64,000 bases of DNA from Legionella sp. (GCA_017306715.1 JAFKHV010000015.1:1-64000), one strand, 5' to 3'; shown: positions 47,420 to 59,283, counted from the stretch's first letter. A program made the numbers and translations. The notes: generated by a model not told the origin, from the sequence alone.

Positions 47420-48691
47420 ATGACAGATAAAACAGCCAAGCTAAGTATTGAAGGCCATGAGCCTCTAGAATTGCCCATTTATTCACCCACATTAGGGAAT
47501 GATGTGATCGACATCACACAACTTGGAGCAAGTGGCGTGTTCACTTTTGATCAGGGCTTCGTTTCCACGGCTTCCTGTGAATCAAAAATTACCTATATCG
47601 ATGGTGATAAAGGAGTACTCCTGTATCGGGGTTATCCAATTGAACAATTGGCTGAGAAAAAAGACTTCCTTGACGTTTGCTTTTTACTTTTAAACGGTGA
47701 ATTACCAAATGTTCAAGAGAAAAAAGATTTCATTAGCTTAATTAACAACCATACAATGGTACATCAACAAATGTATCAGTTCCTCAATGGTTTCCGCCGC
47801 GACGCACATCCGATGGCTATTATGGTTGGTATCGTTGGAGCACTATCCGCTTTTTATCATGACACTATGGATTTAAATAATTCGCATGATCGGTTTATTT
47901 CGGCGATACGACTTGTAGCGAAAATGCCAACGCTTGCGGCTATGAGTTATAAATACTCCATTGGGTTACCTTATATGTATCCGCAAAACAAAATGTCTTA
48001 TGCAGAGAACTTTCTCCACATGATGTTTGGGGTTCCCTCTGAGGACATTACTCCGGATCCGGTACTGGTTAAAGCGATGGATACGATTTTTATCCTTCAC
48101 GCAGATCATGAACAGAATGCATCTACTTCCACTGTACGGCTTGCCGGATCTACGGGTGCAAATCCATTTGCTTGTATCTCAGCGGGTATTGGCGCGTTAT
48201 GGGGTCCTGCTCACGGTGGCGCAAACGAAGCATGCTTAAACATGTTACAAGAAATTGGCGATGTGAGCCGTATTAACGAATATATTAAACGTGCTAAAGA
48301 TAAAAATGATCCGTTCCGATTAATGGGCTTTGGTCATCGAGTTTATAAGAGCTATGATCCCCGAGCTAAAGTAATGCGACAAACGTGTTATGATGTTCTC
48401 GAGGCTGTAGGTGCAAAAGACGCACCCCTTTTCAAATTGGCAATGGAATTAGAGTGTATTGCTTTGGAAGATGACTATTTCATCGAAAAGAAACTTTATC
48501 CAAACGTCGATTTTTACTCAGGTTTGACGCTTAGTGCGATCGGTATTCCGACCAATATGTTTACCGTTATTTTTGCACTGGCACGTACTGTGGGTTGGAT
48601 GAGTCATTGGATGGAAATGGTTGCAAGTAAGTCCCGCATTGGAAGACCGCGCCAATTATACACTGGCGAGTTACAACGCAACGTTCCCTAG
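47420..48691 (+). CDS. gltA: Citrate synthase
   Basis: Joins acetyl-CoA and oxaloacetate at the entry of the TCA cycle. 423 residues, the type of the hexameric NADH-sensitive gammaproteobacterial enzyme. Catalytic His regions [11 protein letters not shown] and [15 protein letters not shown], and catalytic Asp in [10 protein letters not shown]. Monocistronic, with its own promoter and a hairpin after it. Confidence 0.98.
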   Translation: MTDKTAKLSIEGHEPLELPIYSPTLGNDVIDITQLGASGVFTFDQGFVSTASCESKITYIDGDKGVLLYRGYPIEQLAEKKDFLDVCFLLLNGELPNVQEKKDFISLINNHTMVHQQMYQFLNGFRRDAHPMAIMVGIVGALSAFYHDTMDLNNSHDRFISAIRLVAKMPTLAAMSYKYSIGLPYMYPQNKMSYAENFLHMMFGVPSEDITPDPVLVKAMDTIFILHADHEQNASTSTVRLAGSTGANPFACISAGIGALWGPAHGGANEACLNMLQEIGDVSRINEYIKRAKDKNDPFRLMGFGHRVYKSYDPRAKVMRQTCYDVLEAVGAKDAPLFKLAMELECIALEDDYFIEKKLYPNVDFYSGLTLSAIGIPTNMFTVIFALARTVGWMSHWMEMVASKSRIGRPRQLYTGELQRNVP

Positions 48692-48698
48692 TTTTTTG

Positions 48699-48728
48699 GA
48701 TATAGACGAATACTTATTCGTCTATATC
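48699..48728. terminator. Perfect 13-bp hairpin between convergent gltA and glpK
   Basis: GATATAGACGAAT (48699-48711) pairs fully with 48716-48728 across the loop ACTT. It touches the glpK stop codon at 48727-48729. There is no clean T-run after it in either direction (TTTTTT lies just before it on the plus strand), so it may block transcripts or protect 3' ends and is not a textbook terminator. Confidence 0.55.
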
Positions 48729-50196
48729 AACTGCTTTTAAGTTTTGCCAACGCCTGTTGCCATCCCTTGTAATCCGCTGCAACCTCAGTTTCATCTCGCA
48801 CAGGATGATACGTTTGCTCTACTTCCCATACGTTTTGCAGTTGCTCTAAAGAGCTATATGCTTCGATACCCAATGCCGCAAGCATTGCCGCACCTTTTGC
48901 CGTAGTTTCAATATCCCGTGGTTTTTGAACCTGAAGTGCGCATTGATCAGCCAAAAACTGTAAGAACCACTGATTTGCGGCCATCCCACCATCCACCCGC
49001 AATACGGATAGTTTAAGGTCACTGTCTTCACGCATACAAGCAAGGATCTCGCGTGTTTGATAACATACTCCTTCAAGCGCTGCTCGAGCAAGATGAGCCG
49101 GTGTGGTATTAAGTGATAAACCATAGAGCAACGCCCCAGGATGGGAAAGCCAGTGGGGAGCACCTAAGCCTGTGAATGAAGAAATCAGATAGACTCCCTG
49201 ATTACTTTCGAGGCTACACGCCAGAGTTTCGGTCTCATCTGAGGCGCTGATTACTTCCAACCCATCTCGAAGCCAGCGCACCGTGGTTCCGGCATGATAA
49301 ATACTTCCTTCAAGTCCATATACCGTCTTTTCTTTAATCCTGTAAGCTATCGTCGTGAGCAATTGGTGACTGGATTGTACTGCTTTCTCACCCGTATTTA
49401 GAAGTAAGAATCCGCCCGTCCCATAAGTAGCCTTAATCATGCCATCAGCATAACAACCTTGACCAATGAGGGCAGCATGCTGATCTCCTGCAACACCAAC
49501 TAAAGGAATATTATGACCTAGCCATTTCTTATCAATGGTACCAAAATGGCGATCGCATGAATAAACTTTAGGTAATATCGATTCAGGAATTTTAAATAAT
49601 CGTAAAAGTTCTTCATCCCAATGGCCAGTATGAATATTAAAGAGCAGGGTTCTGGAGGCATTGGTATAATCAGTTAAGTGTTCTTGATTTTCTGTTAAGC
49701 GCCAGATTAAAAAGCTGTCGATTGTTCCAAAAGCCAATGATCCTTGCTCCGCTAAGGTTTGGACTTCGGGATGATTTTTTAACAACCATTGAAGTTTGGT
49801 GGCAGAAAAATAGGGATCAGGCAACAGTCCCGTTTTTTGTTGAATTAGCGTGGCTTGAGATTGCAACGCCTTACACGCATTTAGGGTACGACGATCTTGC
49901 CAGACGATGGCTGGTGCAAGGCATTTGCCCGTATTTTTATCCCAAACCACTACAGTCTCTCGTTGATTTGTCAGACCACAACCAAGAATGTGTGCAGCAT
50001 CAACTTGCGAAGTCACCTCTTTGAGCGCGGTGAGTGTTTTTTGCCAAATTTCCTCTGGATCATGCTCGACCCAACCATTTTGGGGATAATACTGCGTTAT
50101 GGGGTATTGTCTGCTTGCAACAAGTACACCATTAATCGTATAAAGCATTGCGCGGGTGCTGCTGGTTCCTTGATCAATTGCAAGCAAATATTTCAT
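48727..50196 (-). CDS. glpK: Glycerol kinase
   Basis: Phosphorylates glycerol to glycerol 3-phosphate. 489 residues, FGGY family. N-terminal phosphate motif DQGTSSTRAM, WQDRRT, GVAGDQHAALIGQ and C-terminal GGMAANQWFLQFLAD are present. GGAG lies 6-8 bases upstream of ATG. It is divergent from glpD, and the 110-bp region between probably drives both; no glpF transporter gene is next to it. Confidence 0.97.
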   Translation of the reverse strand: MKYLLAIDQGTSSTRAMLYTINGVLVASRQYPITQYYPQNGWVEHDPEEIWQKTLTALKEVTSQVDAAHILGCGLTNQRETVVVWDKNTGKCLAPAIVWQDRRTLNACKALQSQATLIQQKTGLLPDPYFSATKLQWLLKNHPEVQTLAEQGSLAFGTIDSFLIWRLTENQEHLTDYTNASRTLLFNIHTGHWDEELLRLFKIPESILPKVYSCDRHFGTIDKKWLGHNIPLVGVAGDQHAALIGQGCYADGMIKATYGTGGFLLLNTGEKAVQSSHQLLTTIAYRIKEKTVYGLEGSIYHAGTTVRWLRDGLEVISASDETETLACSLESNQGVYLISSFTGLGAPHWLSHPGALLYGLSLNTTPAHLARAALEGVCYQTREILACMREDSDLKLSVLRVDGGMAANQWFLQFLADQCALQVQKPRDIETTAKGAAMLAALGIEAYSSLEQLQNVWEVEQTYHPVRDETEVAADYKGWQQALAKLKSS

Positions 50197-51783
50197 TATT
50201 TCTCCGTGATTTGCATCAAAGACATACTTGTATAAGCTAAACTACATTGTATGATGTCAGTAACTTACATTCTACTGTAAAAAAAGATTTCCGCGGAGAA
50301 TTCAAAATGGGATCACTGTATGATGTAGTCATAATTGGCGGAGGTATTAATGGCTGCGGTTGTGCTGCTGATGCTGCTATGCGTGGATTATCCGTTCTCT
50401 TGGTAGAGAAAGATGATATAGCAAGTAAGACTTCATCAAATAGTACTAAATTAATTCATGGTGGTTTACGTTACTTAGAACAATATCAATTTAAATTAGT
50501 TAAAAAGGCATTGGATGAGCGGCAAAAATTATTGCAGTCAGCACCTCATCTAGTACGCCCTCAGGCAATTGTAATGCCTTTTAGACCAAAGATGCGACCT
50601 TTTTGGCTTATGCGTTGTGGATTGTTTTTATACGACCATTTGTCACGAAATAACAAACTTCCTCATTGTGAGTCGATAAAAAGAAATAACACCAACTATT
50701 TCAATCCCTTAGATAATGCGCTTGAACGAGGATTTATTTTTTATGATGGTATTACGGATGATGCCCGCCTCACTTTGGAAAATGCGCTGCAGGCCAAAAA
50801 ATACGGCGCAGAAATTCGTAATTATACTCAACTCATCGCAGCAAAAGCAGGAGAACAATACTGGGAATTAACCTTAAGGTCCAAAGACGATGACTACTCG
50901 ACGGTGCGTGCAAAAACCATCATCAATGCTGCCGGTCCATGGGTTCCTGAATTGGAACAAATTTTAAATACTCCTGTAAGGCAAAAAATTAGCCTGGTCA
51001 AAGGAAGCCACATCATCATCCCGCGACTCTATGAAGGAAAACATGCATATTTATTACAACATCCGGATCAGCGTGTAATTTTTGTTATTCCATACCATGG
51101 CTTTACCCTTGTCGGTACCACCGATATACCCGTAGAAAATGCCAATAAGATTGCTATTAGTCAGGAGGAAACAGACTATCTATTGGACATAACCAACCAA
51201 TACTTTAAAACAAAAATTACGTTTCAAGATATTATTCATACCTACTCCGGCGTACGTGCCCTGCTTGCAGATAATGATAAGAAGGCTCAGAAATTAAGTC
51301 GGGAATACAGTTATGCAGTAACAACAAAACCGTTACCCGCGGTTACTATCTATAGCGGTAAAATAACCACCTATAGAGTTTTGGCAGAAGAGGTAATTAA
51401 TCGCTTGCAACCATTCTTTCCACCCCTCATTCCTTCACAAACGGCAACAATTGCTTTACCTGGGGCGGGTATCGATAACCTGACTTACCCAGAATATGTA
51501 ACCTTGGCACAAAACAAATATTCATGGCTCCCCGAGCTCCTCCTTAATCGCTACCTGAATACTTACGGCACACGCATAGAAACCATACTGGCATCATGCT
51601 CGGATATGCCAAGCCTGGGTAAGAATTTTGGAGCGGGGCTTTATCAGGTTGAGGTCGATTTCTTAATCAAATTTGAATGGGCACAAACCGCAGAGGATAT
51701 TCTTTATCGGCGAACTAAATTGGGCTTTAAAATGAAAGAGTCCGATAAGCAAAAACTCACTCAGTATTTAAAACCCTCCAGAT

Positions 51784-52838
<1,055 letters not shown>

Positions 52839-52917
52839 TCAATCTTCTGAGTATACATTACTTTTTTAGTTTATAAATAAATAGTATGAGAGATTTATTC
52901 TTGTTACTGCATCTCTT

Positions 52918-53538
52918 TTAAAACCACGAACTACGCTCCAGTGAGGCTTTACAAGCAGCTAATTGAATCGCATAGAGTTGTGAGCGTGCTTTTACTTTAC
53001 GCGCAACAGGTGGCAACCAAGGTTTACGCAAATAGGTTTTACGCATGTAGCCGCCAACCCCTTCATGGTAGGCAAGATAAAGGGGATAGGCATCATGGCG
53101 ATCGATGCCTGCACGACGATGCGCAAGGTTGGCATACCATCCAATAAAATCAACGCCATCAGCAAAACTGTGGCGAGATGAGAATAAACCGCCATTAGAT
53201 TGTAGGTATTCTTTCCATGTCCCATTTAATGCTTGGGCATATCCAGTGGCAGAAGTCGGCCGTGTCCACGGTATGAAGCCTAACATTTTTGCACGTGGAG
53301 GGCGCGCGTGGGAATTAAATTTCGACTCCTGATGAATGATGGCCATTTGCACCGGTACCGGTACTTTCCATCGACGCTCCACATCCTTGGCATGATGATA
53401 CCATTTAGGATACTCACGAAAAATGGTACAGACATTATTGAGATCTGAATGTGGTCGGGTGACACATCCGCTTATAAAATAAATACTTAAGATGAATAAA
53501 AGCAGCTTAAAGCATTTATTTTGTAATCTGGTATTCAT
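52918..53538 (-). CDS. Lipoprotein with lytic transglycosylase (SLT) domain
   Basis: 206 residues. Lipobox FISGC (Cys25) after a hydrophobic signal, so likely an outer-membrane lipoprotein. The catalytic Glu is in AIIHQESKFN, with GYAQALNGTWKEY and YLAYHEGVGGY typical of SLT (lysozyme-like) enzymes that cut peptidoglycan. The Legionella-type member is divergent from MltC and EmtA. Monocistronic, 79 bases from adk on the same strand. Confidence 0.85.
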   Translation of the reverse strand: MNTRLQNKCFKLLLFILSIYFISGCVTRPHSDLNNVCTIFREYPKWYHHAKDVERRWKVPVPVQMAIIHQESKFNSHARPPRAKMLGFIPWTRPTSATGYAQALNGTWKEYLQSNGGLFSSRHSFADGVDFIGWYANLAHRRAGIDRHDAYPLYLAYHEGVGGYMRKTYLRKPWLPPVARKVKARSQLYAIQLAACKASLERSSWF

Positions 53539-53998
53539 AGGGATGTTCGATGGTAAAAGCGCTATCTTATCAAATTAAGTCTGCGGGATCTATTCATAGC
53601 GATAGCCCTAACTTAGGAAAAGTAGGCTATCTGCAATAGAGCTTAAATTAGAAATATCGGGTATTGCGTGATTCCAGCGCTCCATTTCGTCTTCTTTCAT
53701 AAACTGTCCTCGTAGTTCAGAAGAAACTTTTTTTCTTAAAATTCCGTAACTAATTTTAGATGCGGCAATATTCTGCTAACTCAGCGATTATCCTCGTTGA
53801 GCGAGTAATTTATTAATTCATTATATTCTCAATCATTAGCTTTTAATTTTAGAAGCTTAGCCTGAGCACTTGAATCAATTTATTTTCGTCATCTCGAGTC
53901 ATAGGTAAGGGAACTCTTTGCTGTGGCATAATGCGCGCAAGTGCTCCTAGAATTCACAGAAATGTATCGGTCGACTCAGTTAACAGTGCGTGCTATAC

Positions 53999-54066
53999 GC
54001 TGCAGATCCTCACTTCATTCGGGATAATAAGACGTATCGGAAATTATCCGCACATCTGGGATGACG
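53999..54066 (-). repeat. Degenerate dispersed repeat
   Basis: Read on the minus strand it runs CGTCATCCCAGAT ... ATCCCGAATGAAGTGAGGATC, the same GTCATCCCGA...GGATCT type as the blocks near 241 and 501. It is inverted relative to them and more decayed. Confidence 0.5.
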
Positions 54067-54077
54067 GAGTATAAGCA

Positions 54078-54114
54078 ATTTATTGCAGTAACGCGCAATG
54101 ATACCGCAATAAAT
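54078..54114. repeat. Imperfect inverted repeat downstream of ribBA
   Basis: Arms 54078-54092 and 54100-54114 match at 13 of 15 positions around a 7-base loop (ATTTATTGCAGTAAC and GATACCGCAATAAAT). It lies 33 bases after the ribBA stop. No T-run follows on the minus strand, so it is either a weak transcript end or part of the neighbouring repeat. Confidence 0.55.
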
Positions 54115-54146
54115 CGCAAACGATGAGTATATACTTGAAGGAAATA

Positions 54147-55376
54147 CTAAAAGTTAACCATCTCTGAAGGTTTGATTGAAAGCAAATGTCCCATTTTTTC
54201 CTTCTTCGTTTGGAGATAACGTAAACTTTCACCTGTTGGCTCAACTTCGAGCGCAACACGCTCTGCGACTTTTATCCCGTAACGCTCTAAAGCGTCAATC
54301 TTTGCGGGATTATTGGTCAATAAGCGAATGGTTTCAATCCCATAATATTTTAGCATTTGATAAGCAATGTCATAATTACGCTTATCACTAGGTAAACCAA
54401 GCTTATGATTGGCATCAACTGTATCCATGCCCATTTCTTGAAGTGCATATGCTCGCAGTTTATTCGCCAAGCCGATACCGCGCCCCTCTTGCCTTAAATA
54501 AATGAGAACCCCTCCTTCAGCAGAAAGCAGCGCTAAAGACTGTTCCAATTGCTTACCACAATCACATTTACACGAACCCAGCACATCGCCAGTTAAACAT
54601 TCTGAATGAATGCGTACTAAAGGCAATTGATTGGCAAAGCGTGGTGATTTTACTAAGGCAAAGTGCTCAGCGGTATCGAGTTCATTTGAAAATACGGTCA
54701 TAGTAAAGTCACCTTTACCCTGAATCGGTAGCCGGGATGTCGCCTCATTGTGTACTAAGTGCTCATGCTTAATGCGATATTCGATCAAATCTTTAATGGT
54801 GACCAAGGGAATATCGTGTTTTCTGGAAAAAGCGACCAAATCATCAAAACGACTCATGGTACCATCTTCATTCATTATTTCACAGATAACTGCGGCAGGT
54901 CTTAAACCTGCTAACTTTGATAAATCAACGCTGCCTTCAGTTTGACCAGGTCGCTCCAGCACCCCTTTTTTTCGGGCCCGTAATGGGAAAATATGTCCAG
55001 GTGAAATAATGTCGGAAGGTTTTGCCTCTGGGTGGATAGCTGTTTGAATGGTATGTGCCCGATCATAGGCTGAAATACCGGTAGAAACACCTTCAGCTGC
55101 CTCGATTGAAACGGTAAATGCAGTTCCATAAGGAGATTTATTGTTGGAAGCCATCATCGGGAGCTGAAGTTTATCGATCATCTCTTCAGCCATCGATAAG
55201 CAAATTAACCCACAACCATGACGGGACATAAAATTTATGACCTCAGGCGTTGCATACTCCGCAGCGATAATTAGGTCACCCTCATTTTCCCGATCTTCAT
55301 CATCAATTAAAATCACCATATTTCCGGCTTTGATTCTAACAATGGCCTCTTCAATTGTTGCTAATGAATGTTTCAT
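54147..55376 (-). CDS. ribBA: Bifunctional DHBP synthase/GTP cyclohydrolase II
   Basis: Makes both riboflavin precursors. The N-terminal 3,4-dihydroxy-2-butanone-4-phosphate synthase half has DDEDRENEGDL and MSRHGCGLICL. The C-terminal cyclohydrolase II half has zinc cysteines in CLTGDVLGSCKCDCG and RQEGRGIGL. 409 residues from ATG at 55376, which overlaps the ribD stop (ATGA) and has GAGG upstream. No FMN riboswitch was recognised ahead of the pair. Confidence 0.96.
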   Translation of the reverse strand: MKHSLATIEEAIVRIKAGNMVILIDDEDRENEGDLIIAAEYATPEVINFMSRHGCGLICLSMAEEMIDKLQLPMMASNNKSPYGTAFTVSIEAAEGVSTGISAYDRAHTIQTAIHPEAKPSDIISPGHIFPLRARKKGVLERPGQTEGSVDLSKLAGLRPAAVICEIMNEDGTMSRFDDLVAFSRKHDIPLVTIKDLIEYRIKHEHLVHNEATSRLPIQGKGDFTMTVFSNELDTAEHFALVKSPRFANQLPLVRIHSECLTGDVLGSCKCDCGKQLEQSLALLSAEGGVLIYLRQEGRGIGLANKLRAYALQEMGMDTVDANHKLGLPSDKRNYDIAYQMLKYYGIETIRLLTNNPAKIDALERYGIKVAERVALEVEPTGESLRYLQTKKEKMGHLLSIKPSEMVNF

Positions 55377-56452
55377 CTTGCGACCTCGTGTAATGCAGAG
55401 CAATTTCTGTGATTCCAGTCAATACAGGCTATTATATTATCTTCCATAGCCTGCCAGGAAATGCGATGAGCACCTGTAAACAAGTCTTCCTGTTGATAGG
55501 CTGAAATTGCCCCCTCCCCCAAAATTTGCGGGACTATATATAAATAGGTTCGGTGAACCAACTTGGCTTTATGGAGCGCGCTAAATAGACTGCCCCCTGC
55601 TTCTATCCAAACATCATGGTAACCTGTCTGCCCTAAATGATGGAGTATCTTCACCAAATCCAAATATCCGTCAAGTTGGTTTACTTGATGGAAGGTACTA
55701 TTTGGATAATTTATCATGTGCCCATGCGCATGATAAATGTGACATTGGCGCGCTGTAGTAAAAATACGTGCGTCTGGCTTTAATGTAAGCCTTGTATCCA
55801 GGATAGCAATTGGCTTGGATGTAATCTCATTGTCTAGACGAACATTCATTTGTGGATTATCACTGTTCACCGTTCTGGCAGTGGTCAGTAATACATCCGC
55901 TTGAGCACGATGTTCATGGGTGAACTTCTCGCATAGCGAGTTTGATAAGTGCACACGTCTATTAGTATAACCGATTTTCCCATCGAGAGACTGAGCCATT
56001 TTAACGGTAACCCAAGGTTTTTTAAACTGGGTCCAGTAAGCATAGCTTACATAAAACGCATCAATTTCAGGCAAGGGATGATGTAAAACACGAATTCCGT
56101 CTGCCTGTAACCGCTGGGTTGAATTGTTTTTAGCAACAATAGGATTTGGATCCGCATAAGCATAAATAACTTCTGATATTCCTCCATGCGCACGAATTGC
56201 ATCCACGCAAGGAGGAGTTCTTCCCCAGTGATTGCAAGGTTCCAAGGTAACATATAAACTGATGTTGGTTTGATTGGGAATTTGCTCCAACAACAATTGT
56301 TCGGCATGAGCAGTACCTGCTCCCCGATGATAACTCTGTGCTATAATGGTTCCATTCTGCACCGCAACAGCGCCGACACTGGGATTGGGAGCGCAAATAC
56401 CTCGTCCCATTTGGGCTTGAGCCAAAGCTGCGAGCAGGAATTTTTTGTGCAT
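55373..56452 (-). CDS. ribD: Riboflavin biosynthesis deaminase/reductase
   Basis: Second and third steps of riboflavin synthesis. 359 residues. The deaminase half has the zinc motifs TAHAEQLL and LEPCNHWGRTPPC. The reductase half begins at KPWVTVKMAQSLDGKIG. It overlaps ribBA by 4 bases, so the two are coupled. Divergent from the M48 protease gene, 62 bases away. Confidence 0.96.
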   Translation of the reverse strand: MHKKFLLAALAQAQMGRGICAPNPSVGAVAVQNGTIIAQSYHRGAGTAHAEQLLLEQIPNQTNISLYVTLEPCNHWGRTPPCVDAIRAHGGISEVIYAYADPNPIVAKNNSTQRLQADGIRVLHHPLPEIDAFYVSYAYWTQFKKPWVTVKMAQSLDGKIGYTNRRVHLSNSLCEKFTHEHRAQADVLLTTARTVNSDNPQMNVRLDNEITSKPIAILDTRLTLKPDARIFTTARQCHIYHAHGHMINYPNSTFHQVNQLDGYLDLVKILHHLGQTGYHDVWIEAGGSLFSALHKAKLVHRTYLYIVPQILGEGAISAYQQEDLFTGAHRISWQAMEDNIIACIDWNHRNCSALHEVAR

Positions 56453-56514
56453 TACGTTAATTACCTTTTAATTCGTTACTATGATAACAAATTATTCAAT
56501 TTTTGAGTAGCCTC

Positions 56515-57897
56515 ATGATTAAACTAACGATTCGCCATGTACTTAGCTTTATCCTCTCAAGCTCAATAATTAATGCGGCTCAAGCTGAATCGTTATCCCC
56601 CTATTCTACCAGTGAATTAGAACAACTGGAAAAGGAATTCGTCCAACAAATTAATCTTTCCGATAGTGTTGAACGTAACCCTTTGGCAAAAGAGTATATA
56701 AATCGGGTTGGAAAAAACCTTGCCCGGCAGGGTCATATCCGTAGTCCTGATTTTTTTATTGTGAAATCCAATGAGATTAATGCCTTTGCAGGTCCTGGAG
56801 GTCATATTGGTATCAACACGCAACTAATCCTTACCACCAGTAATGAGAGCGAACTTGCAGGAGTCATGGCCCATGAGATTGCGCACGTGCGCCTGCATCA
56901 CTTATACAGCGCAATCGAACATCAACGGCAAATGCGTATTCCCATGTTGGCCTCGCTGCTCGCCTCAATCGCCCTGGGTGCAATCAACCCCACAGTAGGT
57001 ATGGGGGCGATGATGGGGTCGCTTTCTGGCTTTTCGCAAGAAAACATAAACTTTACGCGTTCTAAGGAAAAAGAAGCAGATAGAATTGGCATTGATATGC
57101 TAATAAAGGCTGGGTATCAGCCTGAGGGCATGGCAGCTTTTTTTCGTAAAATGCTCGAAAATTCACGCTACTACTATACTGCAAATGTACCCGCCATTAT
57201 TCGCACCCACCCGCTCGATACCGATCGGATCGCTGAAGCAGAAAACCGTACCGCTCATTTGTCCAAGAAAACGTATCAAAACTCTATAGACTATGCATTG
57301 GTTAAAGAAATAATTCGCACAGATGTGGCAGGTGATCCTAAGAGTATAATTGATTATTACCAGTATCAATGCCCAAAAGTCAGTCCAAAATATGCATGCC
57401 AATACGGCCTTGCATTGGCATCAATTAATAACAACAGCTTCCAGCGCGCAAAAATGTTGCTCACCTCATTACTCGAGCAGGAGAGTAATCTTTATTATCA
57501 AATTGCGCTGGCGCAAGCTGAATCCGGTTTATCAGAACATCAAGCAGCCATTGCACGCATGAAAGAGCTTGAGAAAAATTATCCGCAAAACTATGCCGTA
57601 TTGATGAGTAATGCGCAAATCCTTCTTGCAGCGAGCGAGTACGAACAAGCAAGTAGAACATTACTTAAGGGCAGTCGTATTTATAAAAGCGATTTACCTT
57701 TATGTCGCGATTTAGCACGTGCCCAGGCAAAAACGGGAAAAAAAGCATTTGCCTACTTCACTCAAGCGCAATGCTTAATGCTTGAGGGACAAAAACGTGC
57801 GGCAGTAGCACAACTCAAAGTGGCGCGCACATTAGCACAAAAAGATGATTATCTTTTGGCAAGAATTTCCGCAAAACTTGAAGAAATCACGAATTAA
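56515..57897 (+). CDS. Periplasmic M48 metalloprotease with TPRs (BepA-like)
   Basis: Likely quality control of outer-membrane proteins, as BepA (YfgC) in E. coli. Signal peptide (residues 1-25, ending NAAQAES), zinc motif AHEIAH with third ligand in EKEADRIG, then a TPR region from about residue 300 to the end (YALVKE..., AIARMKELEKNYPQN). 460 residues from ATG at 56515; TTG at 56503 is less likely. Close in length to BepA (487). Confidence 0.88.
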   Translation: MIKLTIRHVLSFILSSSIINAAQAESLSPYSTSELEQLEKEFVQQINLSDSVERNPLAKEYINRVGKNLARQGHIRSPDFFIVKSNEINAFAGPGGHIGINTQLILTTSNESELAGVMAHEIAHVRLHHLYSAIEHQRQMRIPMLASLLASIALGAINPTVGMGAMMGSLSGFSQENINFTRSKEKEADRIGIDMLIKAGYQPEGMAAFFRKMLENSRYYYTANVPAIIRTHPLDTDRIAEAENRTAHLSKKTYQNSIDYALVKEIIRTDVAGDPKSIIDYYQYQCPKVSPKYACQYGLALASINNNSFQRAKMLLTSLLEQESNLYYQIALAQAESGLSEHQAAIARMKELEKNYPQNYAVLMSNAQILLAASEYEQASRTLLKGSRIYKSDLPLCRDLARAQAKTGKKAFAYFTQAQCLMLEGQKRAAVAQLKVARTLAQKDDYLLARISAKLEEITN

Positions 57898-58001
57898 GAA
57901 TAAGCGCAGCTCATAACGATCCTGAAATTTAAACTTAGAAAAAGTTGGTCATAAAAAATAAGTCTATACTCAAAGATTGCTTTTATAGTCAAGGATCGAC
58001 C

Positions 58002-59237
58002 ATGAGTTCTCTTAAGGAAGAGTTTTTAAGCTATATGAAAAACCCCCCTTTCCCGTGTATTGGAGCTAAAGCGGCACTTAAGAAGAATGGCTTATCCGTG
58101 GTTGTGGCAAAAGATCTCAATTCACCAGACGAAGATGTGGATTTACTGGTTTCAATCTACCGATTTATCAGTCTATGGAAAAGAAATAAAAGAATATTAA
58201 GAAGCTTCGTCATTATATTCGAAAGCCCTCTCGGAAACTCAGAAATTGAATTTGAACAAAATCTCTGGGCGTTCCTACAAAGACTGCACCACCTGGATAA
58301 AGAAATTTATCATTGGGATGAACAAGTTAATGCGGATGTAACCAATCCTCATTTTAGCTTTAGCCTTGGCCAGATGAGTTTTTTCATTATAGGACTTCAT
58401 CCACACAGTTCGCGCAAAGCACGTCAATTTACTCGACCCACACTGGTATTTAATCTTCATGAACAATTTGAGCAGTTACGAACACAAGGAAAATTTTCAC
58501 CCATGCAATCGAAGATTAGAGAGCGTGATATTTCCTACTCAGGCTCAATAAATCCTATGCTTGAAAATTTTGGAGAAAAGTCAGAAGCTTATCAATACAG
58601 TGGCAGACAAATTCAAAAAGAGACTTCGATACCCTTTAAAAGGGAAAATGTGAGCGAACTTCCATGGCAGGAGATACCCCCCTGTTCCGGCATTGCTTCC
58701 TTAAAAAAAGGTCAATTACTGGTGGTTAAGGACAAATTAGGCAGTCAGGTAGCTGATTTGTTTTGCTTTGCAAAAGATAATCATGACGAGTTTTTCTCAT
58801 CAGGAAAGTCGATTGACTATAACCAAAAAATATATTTTTCTGTTGAAGATCATTTATTCTCTAATGAAAGCAATATTATGCTCAGCATTATCCATGATGA
58901 TGTAAGAAGGCATGATGTACTTTTTGCCCCATGCAGTAGAGAAACTTTTCACATTATCTACGGCGAAACGGAGCAAAAAACAGGATGCTTTGAACACCTG
59001 GCACAGGCATTTGCACCTTATCAATTTCCTAAAACCCAAATAACCACCACCTTTAATATTTTTATGCATACAACACTAACCCCTAAAGGTAAAGCGCGGG
59101 TCAAACCGCCATTAAGCAAAGCCGGAGATAAAATTATTTTTAGAAGTCATATGGATTTGATCGTAGGATTAACCGCATGCTCTGCTCCTGAATCGAATAA
59201 TTTCTCCCTAAAACCCATTCAATATAAAATTATTTGA
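58002..59237 (+). CDS. Fused YqcI/YcgG and DUF1989 protein
   Basis: 411 residues from ATG at 58002, which has AAGGA 8 bases upstream. Residues 1-205 match the YqcI/YcgG family (SLKEEFLSYM, FPCIGAKAAL, FSFSLGQMSFFIIGLHPHSSR). Residues 225-410 match DUF1989, known from urea carboxylase-associated proteins (IPPCSGIASLKKGQ, GSQVADLFCF, DVLFAPCSRE, TFNIFMHT). The DUF1989 part has the usual metal-site Cys in FAPCSRE. Neither half has a proven activity here. No urea carboxylase gene is near, so a link to urea is not supported by context. Monocistronic. Confidence 0.8.
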   Translation: MSSLKEEFLSYMKNPPFPCIGAKAALKKNGLSVVVAKDLNSPDEDVDLLVSIYRFISLWKRNKRILRSFVIIFESPLGNSEIEFEQNLWAFLQRLHHLDKEIYHWDEQVNADVTNPHFSFSLGQMSFFIIGLHPHSSRKARQFTRPTLVFNLHEQFEQLRTQGKFSPMQSKIRERDISYSGSINPMLENFGEKSEAYQYSGRQIQKETSIPFKRENVSELPWQEIPPCSGIASLKKGQLLVVKDKLGSQVADLFCFAKDNHDEFFSSGKSIDYNQKIYFSVEDHLFSNESNIMLSIIHDDVRRHDVLFAPCSRETFHIIYGETEQKTGCFEHLAQAFAPYQFPKTQITTTFNIFMHTTLTPKGKARVKPPLSKAGDKIIFRSHMDLIVGLTACSAPESNNFSLKPIQYKII

Positions 59238-59283
59238 AGAGTGATGCGCAGCGACAAGTCATTCAAAAATCCAAAACTATTAA

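Larger units (their letters stand above)
53539..54146. other. Gene-poor 608-bp stretch
   Basis: No convincing gene. It holds a 30-codon frame on the minus strand (53608-53700, ATG with GAGGA upstream), a GTCATCTCGAG string near 53888, a degenerate dispersed repeat (53999-54066) and a hairpin (54078-54114). It may be decayed coding or mobile DNA. Confidence 0.6.

Noticed and set aside
53608..53700. 30-codon frame on the minus strand with GAGGA before ATG (MKEDEMERWNHAIPD...)
   Set aside because: It is short, has no recognised family, and the reading frame upstream stays open only a little further, so it may be a gene remnant or chance.
55377..56514. FMN riboswitch ahead of the riboflavin genes
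   Set aside because: The ribD upstream gap is only 62 bases and lacks the conserved FMN element.
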